This document shows, in pieces, positions 1 through 6,989 of a DNA stretch of 64,000 bases (position 1 is its first letter; every line of letters starts with the position of its first letter). The notes beneath the pieces were generated by a model. That model had not been told where the DNA came from, did not search any database, and saw nothing but the letters and a program-made list of their open reading frames with translations. The DNA is taken from positions 1 through 64,000 of the forward strand of contig DWWP01000054.1 in the NCBI GenBank assembly GCA_019119635.1, written 5' to 3'. Source of the stretch: Candidatus Dietzia intestinipullorum. GTDB taxonomy: Bacteria; Actinomycetota; Actinomycetes; Mycobacteriales; Mycobacteriaceae. Made by a program: the position numbers and the translations under genes.

Positions 1-119
1 TCCTGACCAACGCCGACCGAGCCGCCGCCCTTGCCCCCTGGCTCGAGGCTTACAACACTCAACGACGTCACACCGCACTCGGCGGCCTCCCGCCGGTCAG
101 CCGGCTGTCACCAACCTGA
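1..119 (+). pseudogene. IS481-family transposase, 3' end only
   Basis: Reading from base 3, 38 codons encode the C-terminal tail of an integrase-core (rve, DDE) transposase. The segment WLEAYNTQRRHTALGGLPP is the characteristic end of the IS481/IS3 catalytic domain. The 5' part lies outside the window. The matching frame stops at TGA 117-119, but a +1 shift just before it gives a tail VTNLMAEYI ending at TAG 134-136, which looks like the ancestral C-terminus. The last few codons may therefore be frameshifted. The gene points toward the permease that follows. Confidence 0.75.
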
Positions 120-131
120 TGGCCGAGTACA
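1..131 (+). mobile_element. Right end of an IS481-like insertion sequence
   Basis: The element appears to end at ...ACA (129-131); read inward from this end the sequence starts TGT, as expected for an IS481 terminal repeat. It is followed immediately by TCTAGA (132-137), matching the NCTAGN 6-bp target duplicated by IS481-type elements. The left end and the other target copy are outside the window. The boundary is inferred from one end only. Confidence 0.5.
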
Positions 132-136
132 TCTAG

Positions 137-991
137 ATGACCGGTACCCGCACCACCCCGGACCACGATGCGCGGACGGACGAAGCCGCGGACGTCACCA
201 CGGGGCGGGCCACGCGCCGGCTCTCCGCCCCGGGCCGCTCGAGCACGCTCGTGCGGTGGGCCGCGGGTGCATGCGGACTGCTCGTCGGGCTGGTGATCTG
301 GGCGGTGCTCACGTCGGGCGCGGTCACCGACGACCCGGTGATCGGCGGCATGTCCCCGGTGGAGACGTGGTCGGGGCTCGGGTCGCTCCTCGACCGCGGG
401 GTGCTCGTCCCGGACGCGGCGGTGAGCCTCTACCGGCTGGTCGCCGGGCTGGCGGTGGCCGCCGTCCTCGGCGTGCCCGCCGGCCTGCTCATGGGCATGC
501 GTCGACGCGCCGAGGAGGTCGCGGGGCCCCTCGTGCAGTTCCTGCGGATGATCTCGCCGCTGTCCTGGGCCCCGGTCGCCGTCGCCGTCTTCGGCATCGG
601 CAGCGAGCCCGTCATCTTCCTGGTCGCCGCCGCTGCCGTGTGGCCGATCATGCTCTCGACCTCCGCCGGGGTGCACGCGATGGACCCCGGCTACCTCGAT
701 GTGGCCCGTTCCATGGGCGCGAGCGGCCGTGAACGGCTCACCACCGTGGTGATCCCGGCGGTGCGGCCGTCGATCCTGGGTGGCATCAGGATGGCGTTGG
801 GGACCGCGTGGATCGTGCTGGTCCCCGCCGAGATGCTGGGCGTGCGGTCGGGTCTCGGCTACCAGATCCTCAACGCGCGGGATCAGCTCGCCTACGACCA
901 GGTGATGGCCGTGATCATCGTGATCGGCATCCTCGGGTTCGCGCTCGACTCGCTGTCCCGGCTGCTGCTACGGGAGGGGCCCCGGCGCTGA
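137..991 (+). CDS. ABC transporter permease, SsuC/TauC/nitrate type
   Basis: This is a 284-residue inner-membrane subunit of an ABC importer for sulfonate, taurine, nitrate or a similar small organic compound. After a polar N-terminus of about 35 residues there are about six hydrophobic segments. A BPD_transp_1 EAA loop (about residues 186-235) contains ARSMGASGRERLTTVVIPA followed by a GTAWIVLVPAEM segment, both typical of SsuC/TauC. The ATG overlaps the last base of a TCTAGA site at the end of the upstream insertion sequence. No ATPase or binding protein accompanies it here and the next gene is on the opposite strand, so the permease seems cut off from its operon partners or has them beyond the element. 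The substrate is not determined. Confidence 0.85.
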   Translation: MTGTRTTPDHDARTDEAADVTTGRATRRLSAPGRSSTLVRWAAGACGLLVGLVIWAVLTSGAVTDDPVIGGMSPVETWSGLGSLLDRGVLVPDAAVSLYRLVAGLAVAAVLGVPAGLLMGMRRRAEEVAGPLVQFLRMISPLSWAPVAVAVFGIGSEPVIFLVAAAAVWPIMLSTSAGVHAMDPGYLDVARSMGASGRERLTTVVIPAVRPSILGGIRMALGTAWIVLVPAEMLGVRSGLGYQILNARDQLAYDQVMAVIIVIGILGFALDSLSRLLLREGPRR

Positions 992-1006
992 GCCTACCGG
1001 TGGGAC

Positions 1007-1285
1007 TCAGTGGTTCCGCAGCGCCGAGATCAGGTCATCCTTGTTCATCTTCGAGCGTCCTTCGATGCCGATCTCGCGGGCCCGGTCCTGCAGCTCGTCG
1101 ACCGTCCAGTCGTCGTAGGGTTCCGACTTGCCGCCCTTGTGGCCGACGCTGGACCGGGACGAGTTGGCCGAGGCGTTGGCGATCCGCGCGGCCTTCTCCT
1201 TGCTGGCGCCGTCGTCGCGTAGGCCCTCGTAGACCTTCTCGTCCTTGACCGGCGACGACGACCGCTCGGACTTCTTCTGTGCCAT
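1007..1285 (-). CDS. DUF7218 / Rho N-terminal-domain small protein
   Basis: This is a 92-residue, highly charged protein. Its first half (VKDEKVYEGLRDDGASKEK) resembles the DUF7218 family. Its C-terminal half, about residues 55-92 (DDWTVDELQDRAREIGIEG, then a KDDLISALR helix), resembles a Rho_N/SAP-like helix-extended-loop-helix that binds nucleic acid. The start was set at the ATG preceded by GAGGAGGA, rather than 13 codons upstream where there is no ribosome binding site. Such proteins are common in actinobacteria and have no defined function; a DNA- or RNA-binding accessory role is inferred. Its 3' end faces that of the permease across 15 bases. Confidence 0.7.
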   Translation of the reverse strand: MAQKKSERSSSPVKDEKVYEGLRDDGASKEKAARIANASANSSRSSVGHKGGKSEPYDDWTVDELQDRAREIGIEGRSKMNKDDLISALRNH

Positions 1286-1355
1286 GGTGTCCTCCTCGTC
1301 TCGGCAACGGGTTGTCCGATCCACTGTCCGCCAGTCCGTCGGCGGGGGCCACCGG

Positions 1356-1826
1356 TCAGACGCGCCTCAGATCGGAGCGCAGGTGGTGGGTCATCGGGTG
1401 GCCGACCGCGGCCATCGCGAAGGTGGTCGTCATCCGGTCCCCGTCGAGCTCGTAGCGGCGGCGGGTGGCCTCGACGTGCTTGGCGCTGGCGCTGTTGGTG
1501 ACGGCCGCCTCGAACTCGAGGAGCACCCTGTCGCCGTCCACGGTCAGCGTCCCCTCCGCCAGCTCGGACTGGCCCGTGGGCTGGGCCAGGATGAACTCGG
1601 CCGTCCCGTCCCCGGGGACGCGGAGGTACCCCGTCTCGGTGTGCAGGGGCGCGCCGGCCGGGTCGCGGGTCCGTTGGACGTACTGCAGGAACGGCTTGCC
1701 GATGTCGGTGAAGACGATCTCCTCGGTGTACGCGAACGACTCGATGGTGGGGTACGAGCCCGCGCCGTCCCCTGCCCAGGTGCCGAGCAGGGCGGAGACG
1801 GGGCGGAGATTCGGTGCGAGGGCCAT
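1356..1826 (-). CDS. Nitrobindin-type heme protein (THAP4/FABP-like, DUF1794)
   Basis: This is a 156-residue beta-barrel protein of the nitrobindin family, which binds ferric heme and is reported to isomerise peroxynitrite to nitrate. The family signature is visible at residues 15-29 (GTWAGDGAGSYPTI). A C-terminal HPMTHHLRSDLRRV segment supplies the histidine expected to ligate heme iron. The length is normal for the family. No Shine-Dalgarno sequence is present, but TAGGCT lies six bases before the ATG, so the transcript is probably leaderless. The role is inferred from the family. Confidence 0.82.
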   Translation of the reverse strand: MALAPNLRPVSALLGTWAGDGAGSYPTIESFAYTEEIVFTDIGKPFLQYVQRTRDPAGAPLHTETGYLRVPGDGTAEFILAQPTGQSELAEGTLTVDGDRVLLEFEAAVTNSASAKHVEATRRRYELDGDRMTTTFAMAAVGHPMTHHLRSDLRRV

Positions 1827-1832
1827 GTCCCG

Positions 1833-1838
1833 AGCCTA
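1833..1838 (-). promoter_or_regulatory. -10 element of a leaderless promoter (nitrobindin gene)
   Basis: On the minus strand TAGGCT is followed by six bases and then the ATG. This spacing places the transcription start at or next to the start codon. Confidence 0.45.
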
Positions 1839-1875
1839 GGTCCGACACGGCGTACGGGCCACGACCGGTGCGACC

Positions 1876-2412
1876 TCAGGTGGGGGCGCCGTTCCAGACC
1901 GGCCATCCCGACTCGTCGATCCGGAGCCCCTCGCTCGGGCTGTGGTCGGTGATCCGGCCGTCGTGCATCAGGTGTCCCACCGGCATCCCGTGGTGGGCGG
2001 CCACCACGTCGGCGACGATCCGCCGGTGGCACCGCCACCACACGGATTCCGAACACATCACGGCGGTGCGCCGCTCCCGTGCGTCCGCGACCACCCCCTC
2101 CAGCGCGGAGCGGAACCCCGCGTCGCGTGTCCACGCGCAGTAGGCGCGGAACGCCTCGACGCGCCACCACGTGTCGGGGGAGTCGCGGCGTTCGGCCGCC
2201 GTGAGTCTGCGCCGCCCGCCGAGCTGTTCCTCCCAGCGGTAGTCGATGCCCGCGTCGGCGGTGAGCTCGGGCACCGAACCCTTGGCGGCGGCTGGATTCG
2301 CCCGGCTGCCCGGAAAACGCCGGATGTCCACCAGCAGTTCGACGCCCGCGCCGGTGAGCAGGCGGGCGAGCCCGTCCCTGTCCAGGGTCCCGTGCCCCAC
2401 GGTCAGAAGCAT
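1876..2412 (-). CDS. DUF488 domain protein
   Basis: This 178-residue protein has the DUF488 N-terminus (TVGHGTLDRDGLARLL, then VELLVDIRRFPGSRANP). A later conserved cluster VMCSESVWWRCHRRIVADVV (around residues 118-137) has the paired cysteines and histidine of the family. The biochemical function of DUF488 is unknown; some members sit in DNA-modification or stress loci. The start ATG overlaps the stop of the upstream DUF808 gene as ATGA, so the two are translationally coupled. Confidence 0.8.
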   Translation of the reverse strand: MLLTVGHGTLDRDGLARLLTGAGVELLVDIRRFPGSRANPAAAKGSVPELTADAGIDYRWEEQLGGRRRLTAAERRDSPDTWWRVEAFRAYCAWTRDAGFRSALEGVVADARERRTAVMCSESVWWRCHRRIVADVVAAHHGMPVGHLMHDGRITDHSPSEGLRIDESGWPVWNGAPT

Positions 2413-3371
2413 CAGTTCACCGTCCTCGTGTGGTCGTCATCGTCGGCACCGGCGCGTCGGCGGGCCGGGTGCGCCACGGCCACGAGCACCGCGCCGACGA
2501 GCAGGCCGAACAGCAGCGCACAGGCCGTGTCGACCAGCCAGCCCAGGACGGGCCCCACGCCCGCGATGCCGGCGGCCGGGTCGGCGAGAAGACGCACCAG
2601 GTGGTACGGAGCGGTGGCACCGAGCTCGTCCATGCCGACCAGGAGGATGTGGCCGCCCACCCAGAGCATGGCGAGCATGCCGACAAAGGAGATCACCTCG
2701 AGCACGGTGGGCATGGCCGTGACCAGACGCTGCCCGAACCGCCGCACGCCGGCCGGGTCCCGGGCGCTCAGATGCAGGCCGACGTCGTCCATCTTGACGA
2801 TGAGCGCGACCACGCCGTACACGAGCACGGTGATGACTAGGCCCACGACCAGCAGGATCACGGCGCGGGCGCCGAGCGGTTCCGCGGCGACCTCGCCTAG
2901 GGCGATCACCATGATCTCGGCGCTGAGGATGAAGTCGGTGGCGACGGCGCCCCGTACCATCGCCTTCTCCGCGTCCGGGCCCCTGTCGACCGCGGGGTCG
3001 GCGTCCTCGCCGTGCGTCCCGGAGACCCGCTCCCAGACCTTCTCCGCGCCCTCGAAGCACAGGTACAGACCACCCAGCATGAGGATCGGCGTGAGCAGCC
3101 ACGGGACGAACTGGCTGAGCAGCAGGGCCACCACGATGATGACGGCCTTGTTCCCCAGCGAGCCGAGGGCGATCCGGCGGATGATCGGCAACTCGCGGGA
3201 GGGGTCGACACCGCGGACGTACTGCGGCGTGACCGCTGTGTCGTCCACCACCACGCCCGCGGCCTTCACGCTGGCCCGGCCGGCTGCGGCGGCGATGTCG
3301 TCGGTGCTCGCCGCGGCCGCCCTGGCCAGCACGGCGACGTCGTCGAGCAGCGCTGCGAGACCACCTGCCAT
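2412..3371 (-). CDS. DUF808 family inner-membrane protein (YedI-like)
   Basis: This 319-residue polytopic membrane protein has the conserved DUF808 N-terminus (MAGGLAALLDDVAVLARAA, then a DDIAAAAGRASVKAAGVVVDD stretch). Hydrophobic helices follow around residues 75-105, 160-200, 225-250 and 275-305. The family is widespread and uncharacterised; E. coli YedI is a member. The chosen ATG is preceded by AGAGGTG and matches family N-termini, unlike a methionine five codons upstream. It is the first gene of a pair with DUF488 and diverges from the CPBP protease gene over 94 bases. Confidence 0.82.
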   Translation of the reverse strand: MAGGLAALLDDVAVLARAAAASTDDIAAAAGRASVKAAGVVVDDTAVTPQYVRGVDPSRELPIIRRIALGSLGNKAVIIVVALLLSQFVPWLLTPILMLGGLYLCFEGAEKVWERVSGTHGEDADPAVDRGPDAEKAMVRGAVATDFILSAEIMVIALGEVAAEPLGARAVILLVVGLVITVLVYGVVALIVKMDDVGLHLSARDPAGVRRFGQRLVTAMPTVLEVISFVGMLAMLWVGGHILLVGMDELGATAPYHLVRLLADPAAGIAGVGPVLGWLVDTACALLFGLLVGAVLVAVAHPARRRAGADDDDHTRTVN

Positions 3372-3465
3372 GGGCACCTCTTCCACGGATCGTGACGTCG
3401 GCGACGTGCACTCATCGGCTCCGATGCGGGCGGCGACCGACCGTCACAGGGTACCGTTGCTCCCG

Positions 3466-4203
3466 ATGATGCCGCAGTCTGCTGTTCCCGCACGTCGATA
3501 CAAGCTCCGGGGGGTGCTCGGGGTGGCGGCGGTGCTGGCCGCCCTGGTGGCCATCAACCTCGCCGCCAACCTGGCCGATCTGCCGCGTCGCGAGCTGGTG
3601 GTGCCGTTCTCCGTCCTCGCGCTCGTGGTGGTGGTCAAGGGCCGCGGCATGCGGTGGTCGGAGTTGGGTCTGTCGCTCCGCCACATGCCCCGCGGGTTCT
3701 TCTACGGGCTGGCGGCGACCGTCGCGGTGGCCGCCGTGGTGACGGCGGGCTGCCTGATCCCGGCGACCAGCCAGTTCTTCCTCTCCGAGCGCTATTCCGA
3801 TCTGCGGATGGCGGTCTTCTCCGCGTTGGTGGTCATCCCGCTGGTGACGGTCCTGCCGGAGGAGCTGGCCTTCCGCGGCGTGCTGCAGGGCGCCCTCGAG
3901 CGGGTGTTCGGCACCACCGGCGTGTTCGTGGTGGGCTCGCTGGCCTTCGGGCTCTGGCATGTGACGTCGTCGCTGGGACTCACCGCGGGAAACGCCGGAC
4001 TGGCCGCAGTGCTCGGCACGGGGCTGGGCGGGCAGCTCATGGGCATCGGGCTCGCGGTCGCGGCGACGTCGGTCGCCGGCGCGGGGTTCATCTGGATCCG
4101 GCGCCACAGTCGGAGCCTGCTGGCGCCGATCGGCCTGCACTGGGCGTTCAATGCGGTGGGAGCGCTCGCGGCCGCCGTCACGTGGCGGGCGCTGGCCGGC
4201 TGA
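3466..4203 (+). CDS. CPBP family intramembrane glutamic endopeptidase
   Basis: This 245-residue integral membrane protease has the CAAX/bacteriocin-processing (ABI, Rce1-like) fold. All catalytic motifs are present: EE at residues 132-133 in PEELAFRG, His165 in FGLWHV, and HWAFNA with His225 and Asn229. The substrate is unknown; relatives process prenylated proteins, bacteriocins or membrane regulators. There are two adjacent ATGs (3466 and 3469) with no Shine-Dalgarno sequence; TACCGT eight bases upstream suggests near-leaderless initiation. The last 26 bases overlap the 3' end of the convergent transporter gene. Confidence 0.85.
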   Translation: MMPQSAVPARRYKLRGVLGVAAVLAALVAINLAANLADLPRRELVVPFSVLALVVVVKGRGMRWSELGLSLRHMPRGFFYGLAATVAVAAVVTAGCLIPATSQFFLSERYSDLRMAVFSALVVIPLVTVLPEELAFRGVLQGALERVFGTTGVFVVGSLAFGLWHVTSSLGLTAGNAGLAAVLGTGLGGQLMGIGLAVAATSVAGAGFIWIRRHSRSLLAPIGLHWAFNAVGALAAAVTWRALAG

Positions 4204-5422
4204 ACACCGACCGCACCGCCGCCACGACCAGGGCGGCACAGATCCCCATCACCACGAGCATCGGAATCGCCGAGTGGGGCCCCGCGAGGCCGGTGAGCGG
4301 GGAGACGAGCGCGGCCAGGCTGAACTGTGCGGCGCCGAGCAGTGCCGATCCCGAACCCGAACGCCCCCGGGTGGCCTGCATCGCGAGCGCGGCGGCGTTG
4401 GGCATGATCAGCCCGATCGACAGGGTCAGCAGGAGGAATCCGACCGTGACCGGGGCGAGCGCGAGGGTCCCGGCGGGGGAGAGGGCCACGACGACGAGGA
4501 CGACGATCGCCGTGACCACCCCGGTCAGCCCGGTGAGCATGAGCTTCTCGGGGGCGAACCTGCCGACAAGCCGGGCGCCGGCGAGGTTGGAGGCGAGGAT
4601 GCCCAGTGCGTTGACGGTGAACGCCACCGAGAACGCGGTGGGTGAGAGCCCGACCATGTCCTGGTAGATGAACGGACTGGCCGAGATGTAGGCGAACAGT
4701 ACGCCGAACGTGAACACGAAGGCGGACACGCGTGCCACGAACGGCCCGTGCGTGGCGACGACCCGCATGTCGGCGAGCGTGGACCGGAGGCCTCCGGTGC
4801 TGCGGTCATCGGCCCGTAGCGATTCCGGCACCGCGGCGACCACTCCGACGGTCGTGACCACGGAGAGCGCGGCCAGCAGCCAGAACACGGAGCGCCAGCC
4901 GCCGAACGGCACCACCGCGCCGCCCACGAGTGGGGCGATGACCGGTGCCGCGGACTGGATGGCCATGAGGGTGGCGAACGCCTTGGCCACTCCGGCTCCG
5001 CGGCCGACGTCCACTACGACAGCCTTGGCCAGGACGACGCCGGCCGCGCCGCAGAAGCCCTGGGCGATGCGACCGGCGACGAGCACCCAGATCGACGGGG
5101 CGAGAGCACAGACGATCGCCGCGGCCGCGGTCCCGGCGGAGCCGAGTACGAGGAGACGTCGCCGTCCCACCCGGTCGGACAGCGGCCCGATCACGAGCTG
5201 GCCCAGGGCGAGAGCGACCATGAACGCGGTCAGCGTGAGTTGGGAGACGGAGGCGGAGACCCCGAACTCGTCGACGATCAGCGGGAGCGCGGGCAGGTAG
5301 GTGTCGGTGGCGAAGGGCCCGATCGCGCCGCACAGGGCCAGCGCCATGAGCATGGTGCCCGGCAGGGTCCCCGGGGGCGGCGTGGGCGACCGGGGCTCCG
5401 GGTCTGAAGACGAGGTGGACAC
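4178..5422 (-). CDS. Bcr/CflA family multidrug efflux MFS transporter
   Basis: This 414-residue, 12-helix transporter of the major facilitator superfamily belongs to the DHA1 drug/proton antiporter group. Diagnostic features are the Bcr/CflA N-terminus with FATDTYLPALPLIVDEFG in helix 1 and the cytoplasmic motif A GPLSDRVGRRRLLV. It likely exports drugs or small metabolites. The GTG start is five bases after the stop of the upstream LGFP lipoprotein gene, indicating an operon. A strong ribosome binding site is lacking, so a start at the later MLMALALCG is possible. Confidence 0.85.
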   Translation of the reverse strand: MSTSSSDPEPRSPTPPPGTLPGTMLMALALCGAIGPFATDTYLPALPLIVDEFGVSASVSQLTLTAFMVALALGQLVIGPLSDRVGRRRLLVLGSAGTAAAAIVCALAPSIWVLVAGRIAQGFCGAAGVVLAKAVVVDVGRGAGVAKAFATLMAIQSAAPVIAPLVGGAVVPFGGWRSVFWLLAALSVVTTVGVVAAVPESLRADDRSTGGLRSTLADMRVVATHGPFVARVSAFVFTFGVLFAYISASPFIYQDMVGLSPTAFSVAFTVNALGILASNLAGARLVGRFAPEKLMLTGLTGVVTAIVVLVVVALSPAGTLALAPVTVGFLLLTLSIGLIMPNAAALAMQATRGRSGSGSALLGAAQFSLAALVSPLTGLAGPHSAIPMLVVMGICAALVVAAVRSVFSRPAPAT

Positions 5423-5427
5423 CGGGG

Positions 5428-5934
5428 TCAGTCGTTCTCGACCAGTACTTCGCCGTCGAGGAGTGCGATGGTCCCGTTCTCGAAGGTCGAGATCCAGCCG
5501 CCGTCGGTGGTGGCCTCGTCCGAGGTCGGGAAACCGAGCTCGCCGGCCGGCCCGCCGGAGTCCCGGTACGCGTCGGCGATCTCCCCCTGGACGACGAACG
5601 CCCGGCCATCCCGGTCGAGGACGATCATCGCGTGCTCGAACTCTGTGACCGACCCGCCCTCGACCTCGGTGGCGGGTCCGGTCGGGAGGCCCGGGCCCGA
5701 GTCCGGGCCGCCGAGCTCCGACCACCGGTCGGCGACAGGTGCCGGCAGGTCCACCGGCTCGCCGTCGGTCCCGGTGACGGGGGCCGTACTCGTCGTCGTT
5801 GCCGGGGCGGTCGTCACGGTCGCGGCGGGGCCGTCGCCGTCGTTGCCGGCGTCCTCCGAGGAGCAGGAGGCGAGGGAGGCCGCGACGGCACCGGCGACGG
5901 TGAGTGCAGCGACTGCTCGGGCGAGCCGGGGCAT
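5428..5934 (-). CDS. LGFP-repeat lipoprotein
   Basis: This 168-residue exported lipoprotein has a signal peptide ending at lipobox LASC (Cys24). A Thr/Ala/Pro-rich linker (about 30-60) is followed by LGFP repeats: WSELGGPDSGPGLPTGPATE, then a repeat containing GGPAGELGFPTSDE with a final FENGTIALLDGE strand. LGFP repeats occur in mycolate-containing actinobacteria, for example the C-terminus of corynebacterial PS1 mycolyltransferase, and are thought to anchor proteins to the cell wall or arabinogalactan. It has a paralog encoded just upstream at 6075-6713 and is followed by an efflux gene in the same transcription unit. A catalytic domain is not visible. Confidence 0.8.
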   Translation of the reverse strand: MPRLARAVAALTVAGAVAASLASCSSEDAGNDGDGPAATVTTAPATTTSTAPVTGTDGEPVDLPAPVADRWSELGGPDSGPGLPTGPATEVEGGSVTEFEHAMIVLDRDGRAFVVQGEIADAYRDSGGPAGELGFPTSDEATTDGGWISTFENGTIALLDGEVLVEND

Positions 5935-6003
5935 GGCCGGGGTCCTTTCGCTCTTCTGACACCGAAGCGGATTGTCATCATCCTAATACCCCCCGGACAC
6001 ACC

Positions 6004-6049
6004 GCCGCCCGACCAGGTGGAGTGCGGTGACCCCACCCGGTCGGGCGGC
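6004..6049 (-). terminator. Hairpin terminator after the second LGFP lipoprotein gene
   Basis: An 11-bp perfect stem (6004-6014 with 6039-6049) continues, after one mismatch, into five more pairs, leaving a 12-base loop. It lies 26 bases past the stop of the minus-strand gene ending at 6075. No U-tract follows, as is common in high-GC actinobacteria. Confidence 0.6.
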
Positions 6050-6074
6050 GAGAGGTTATCCCGTGCGGGACGCG

Positions 6075-6713
6075 TCAGTTCTGCTGGACGGTGGCCTGCT
6101 CGGTCGAGAGATCGAACGTGATCTCGCCATTGTCGAACGTCGAGATGAAGCCCGTCTCGGTGGGCGTCTCGTCCGTGGTGGGGAAGCCGAGCTCGCTGTC
6201 CGGCCCGCCGTTGGCCATGTACTCCTCGAGGATGACGCCCTGGACCAGGAACGCCTCCCCGTCGGGGTTCTGGACCAGCGTGCCGCCCTCGAACTCGACC
6301 ATCTGGCCGCCCGCGACCTCCTGGGCCTCACCGGCAGGGGCGCCGAGGTGGTCGCTCGTGCCCTGGATCTCCTCGTACTTCTGGGCGATCCCGGCGGGCA
6401 CCTCGACCTCGGAGCCGTCCGCGAGGGCGATGGTTCCCATCTCGCCGGTCGCGCCCGACTCGCCGTCGGCACCGGCCTCGCCGTCGGCACCGGCCTCGCC
6501 GTCGGCTCCGGCCTCGCCCTCGGCGGATTCACCCTCGGCACCGGCCTCGCCGTCGGCGCCGCCTTCGCCGCCGGCTGCCTCGGTGGCGCTGGACACTGCG
6601 TCACCCGCGGCCTGGGTGGCGTTGTCCGCCATGTCCGAGGCGTCGTCGGAGCCGCACGCGGCGGACAGTGCGAGGACGGCTGCTGCGGTCGCGGCGATCA
6701 CGGTTCTACGCAT
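6075..6713 (-). CDS. LGFP lipoprotein with an acidic Gly-Glu-Ala-Gly-Ala-Asp repeat stalk
   Basis: This is a 212-residue lipoprotein with signal peptide and lipobox LSAAC (Cys20). Residues about 30-92 form a low-complexity acidic stalk containing hexapeptide units GEAGAD and variants. From about residue 95 there is a globular part with an ALADGSEVEVPAGIAQKYEE motif followed by LGFP-type repeats (GTSDHLGAPAG and GGPDSELGFPTTDE). The stalk would hold the wall-binding repeats away from the membrane. The chosen ATG has AAAGGAA upstream and gives a clean signal peptide; an ATG nine codons earlier does not. It is a paralog of the next downstream gene but separated from it by a strong hairpin. Function is unknown; an envelope or mycolate-layer role is inferred. 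Confidence 0.78.
   Translation of the reverse strand: MRRTVIAATAAAVLALSAACGSDDASDMADNATQAAGDAVSSATEAAGGEGGADGEAGAEGESAEGEAGADGEAGADGEAGADGESGATGEMGTIALADGSEVEVPAGIAQKYEEIQGTSDHLGAPAGEAQEVAGGQMVEFEGGTLVQNPDGEAFLVQGVILEEYMANGGPDSELGFPTTDETPTETGFISTFDNGEITFDLSTEQATVQQN
6460..6575. repeat. In-frame 18-bp tandem repeats coding for GEAGAD
   Basis: Successive copies of an 18-bp unit beginning TCGCCGTCGGCACCGG on the plus strand, some diverged, encode the hexapeptide stalk. Adjacent copies are nearly identical, so copy number is expected to vary by slippage while keeping the reading frame. Confidence 0.8.
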
Positions 6714-6805
6714 CAGGATTCCTTTCCGTTGCTCAACCAAACTCGGTCGTGCACAACGCTATTGTGTGCCGGTCAATGACAAGGGACTATTCAGGTCACC
6801 ATTGT

Positions 6806-6833
6806 GTAAACCCATGTTGACCTGTGTGTTTAC
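6806..6833. promoter_or_regulatory. Inverted repeat upstream of the LGFP stalk lipoprotein
   Basis: GTAAAC (6806-6811) and GTTTAC (6828-6833) form a perfect inverted repeat with a 16-base spacer, in an AT-richer 276-base gap before the lipoprotein start at 6713. A second short inverted pair, CACAA/TTGTG with a 5-base spacer, lies closer to the gene around 6754-6768. These are candidate operators; no regulator is assigned. Confidence 0.3.
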
Positions 6834-6989
6834 TGTGTGCCCGGCGTGTCGGAACACGGTCCCGCTCGGTCTGTTCCGCTCCGGGGACGGGCATAGGGTT
6901 GCACACAGAGCCGTTGGTTCTCCGATCTCCGGAAGGAGGAACGCAAGGGCGTCCGACGGAGGTCCGGGGCCCGGCTGGGCGGTCGCCGC

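Noticed and set aside
1942-3465. A long 5' extension of the CPBP protease frame
   Set aside because: The extension runs antisense through DUF488 and DUF808; family homology begins only near the ATG at 3466.
4208-5962. A longer form of the Bcr transporter starting near 5962
   Set aside because: The extension is antisense-like Arg-rich sequence overlapping the LGFP gene in another frame; the transporter begins at GTG 5422.
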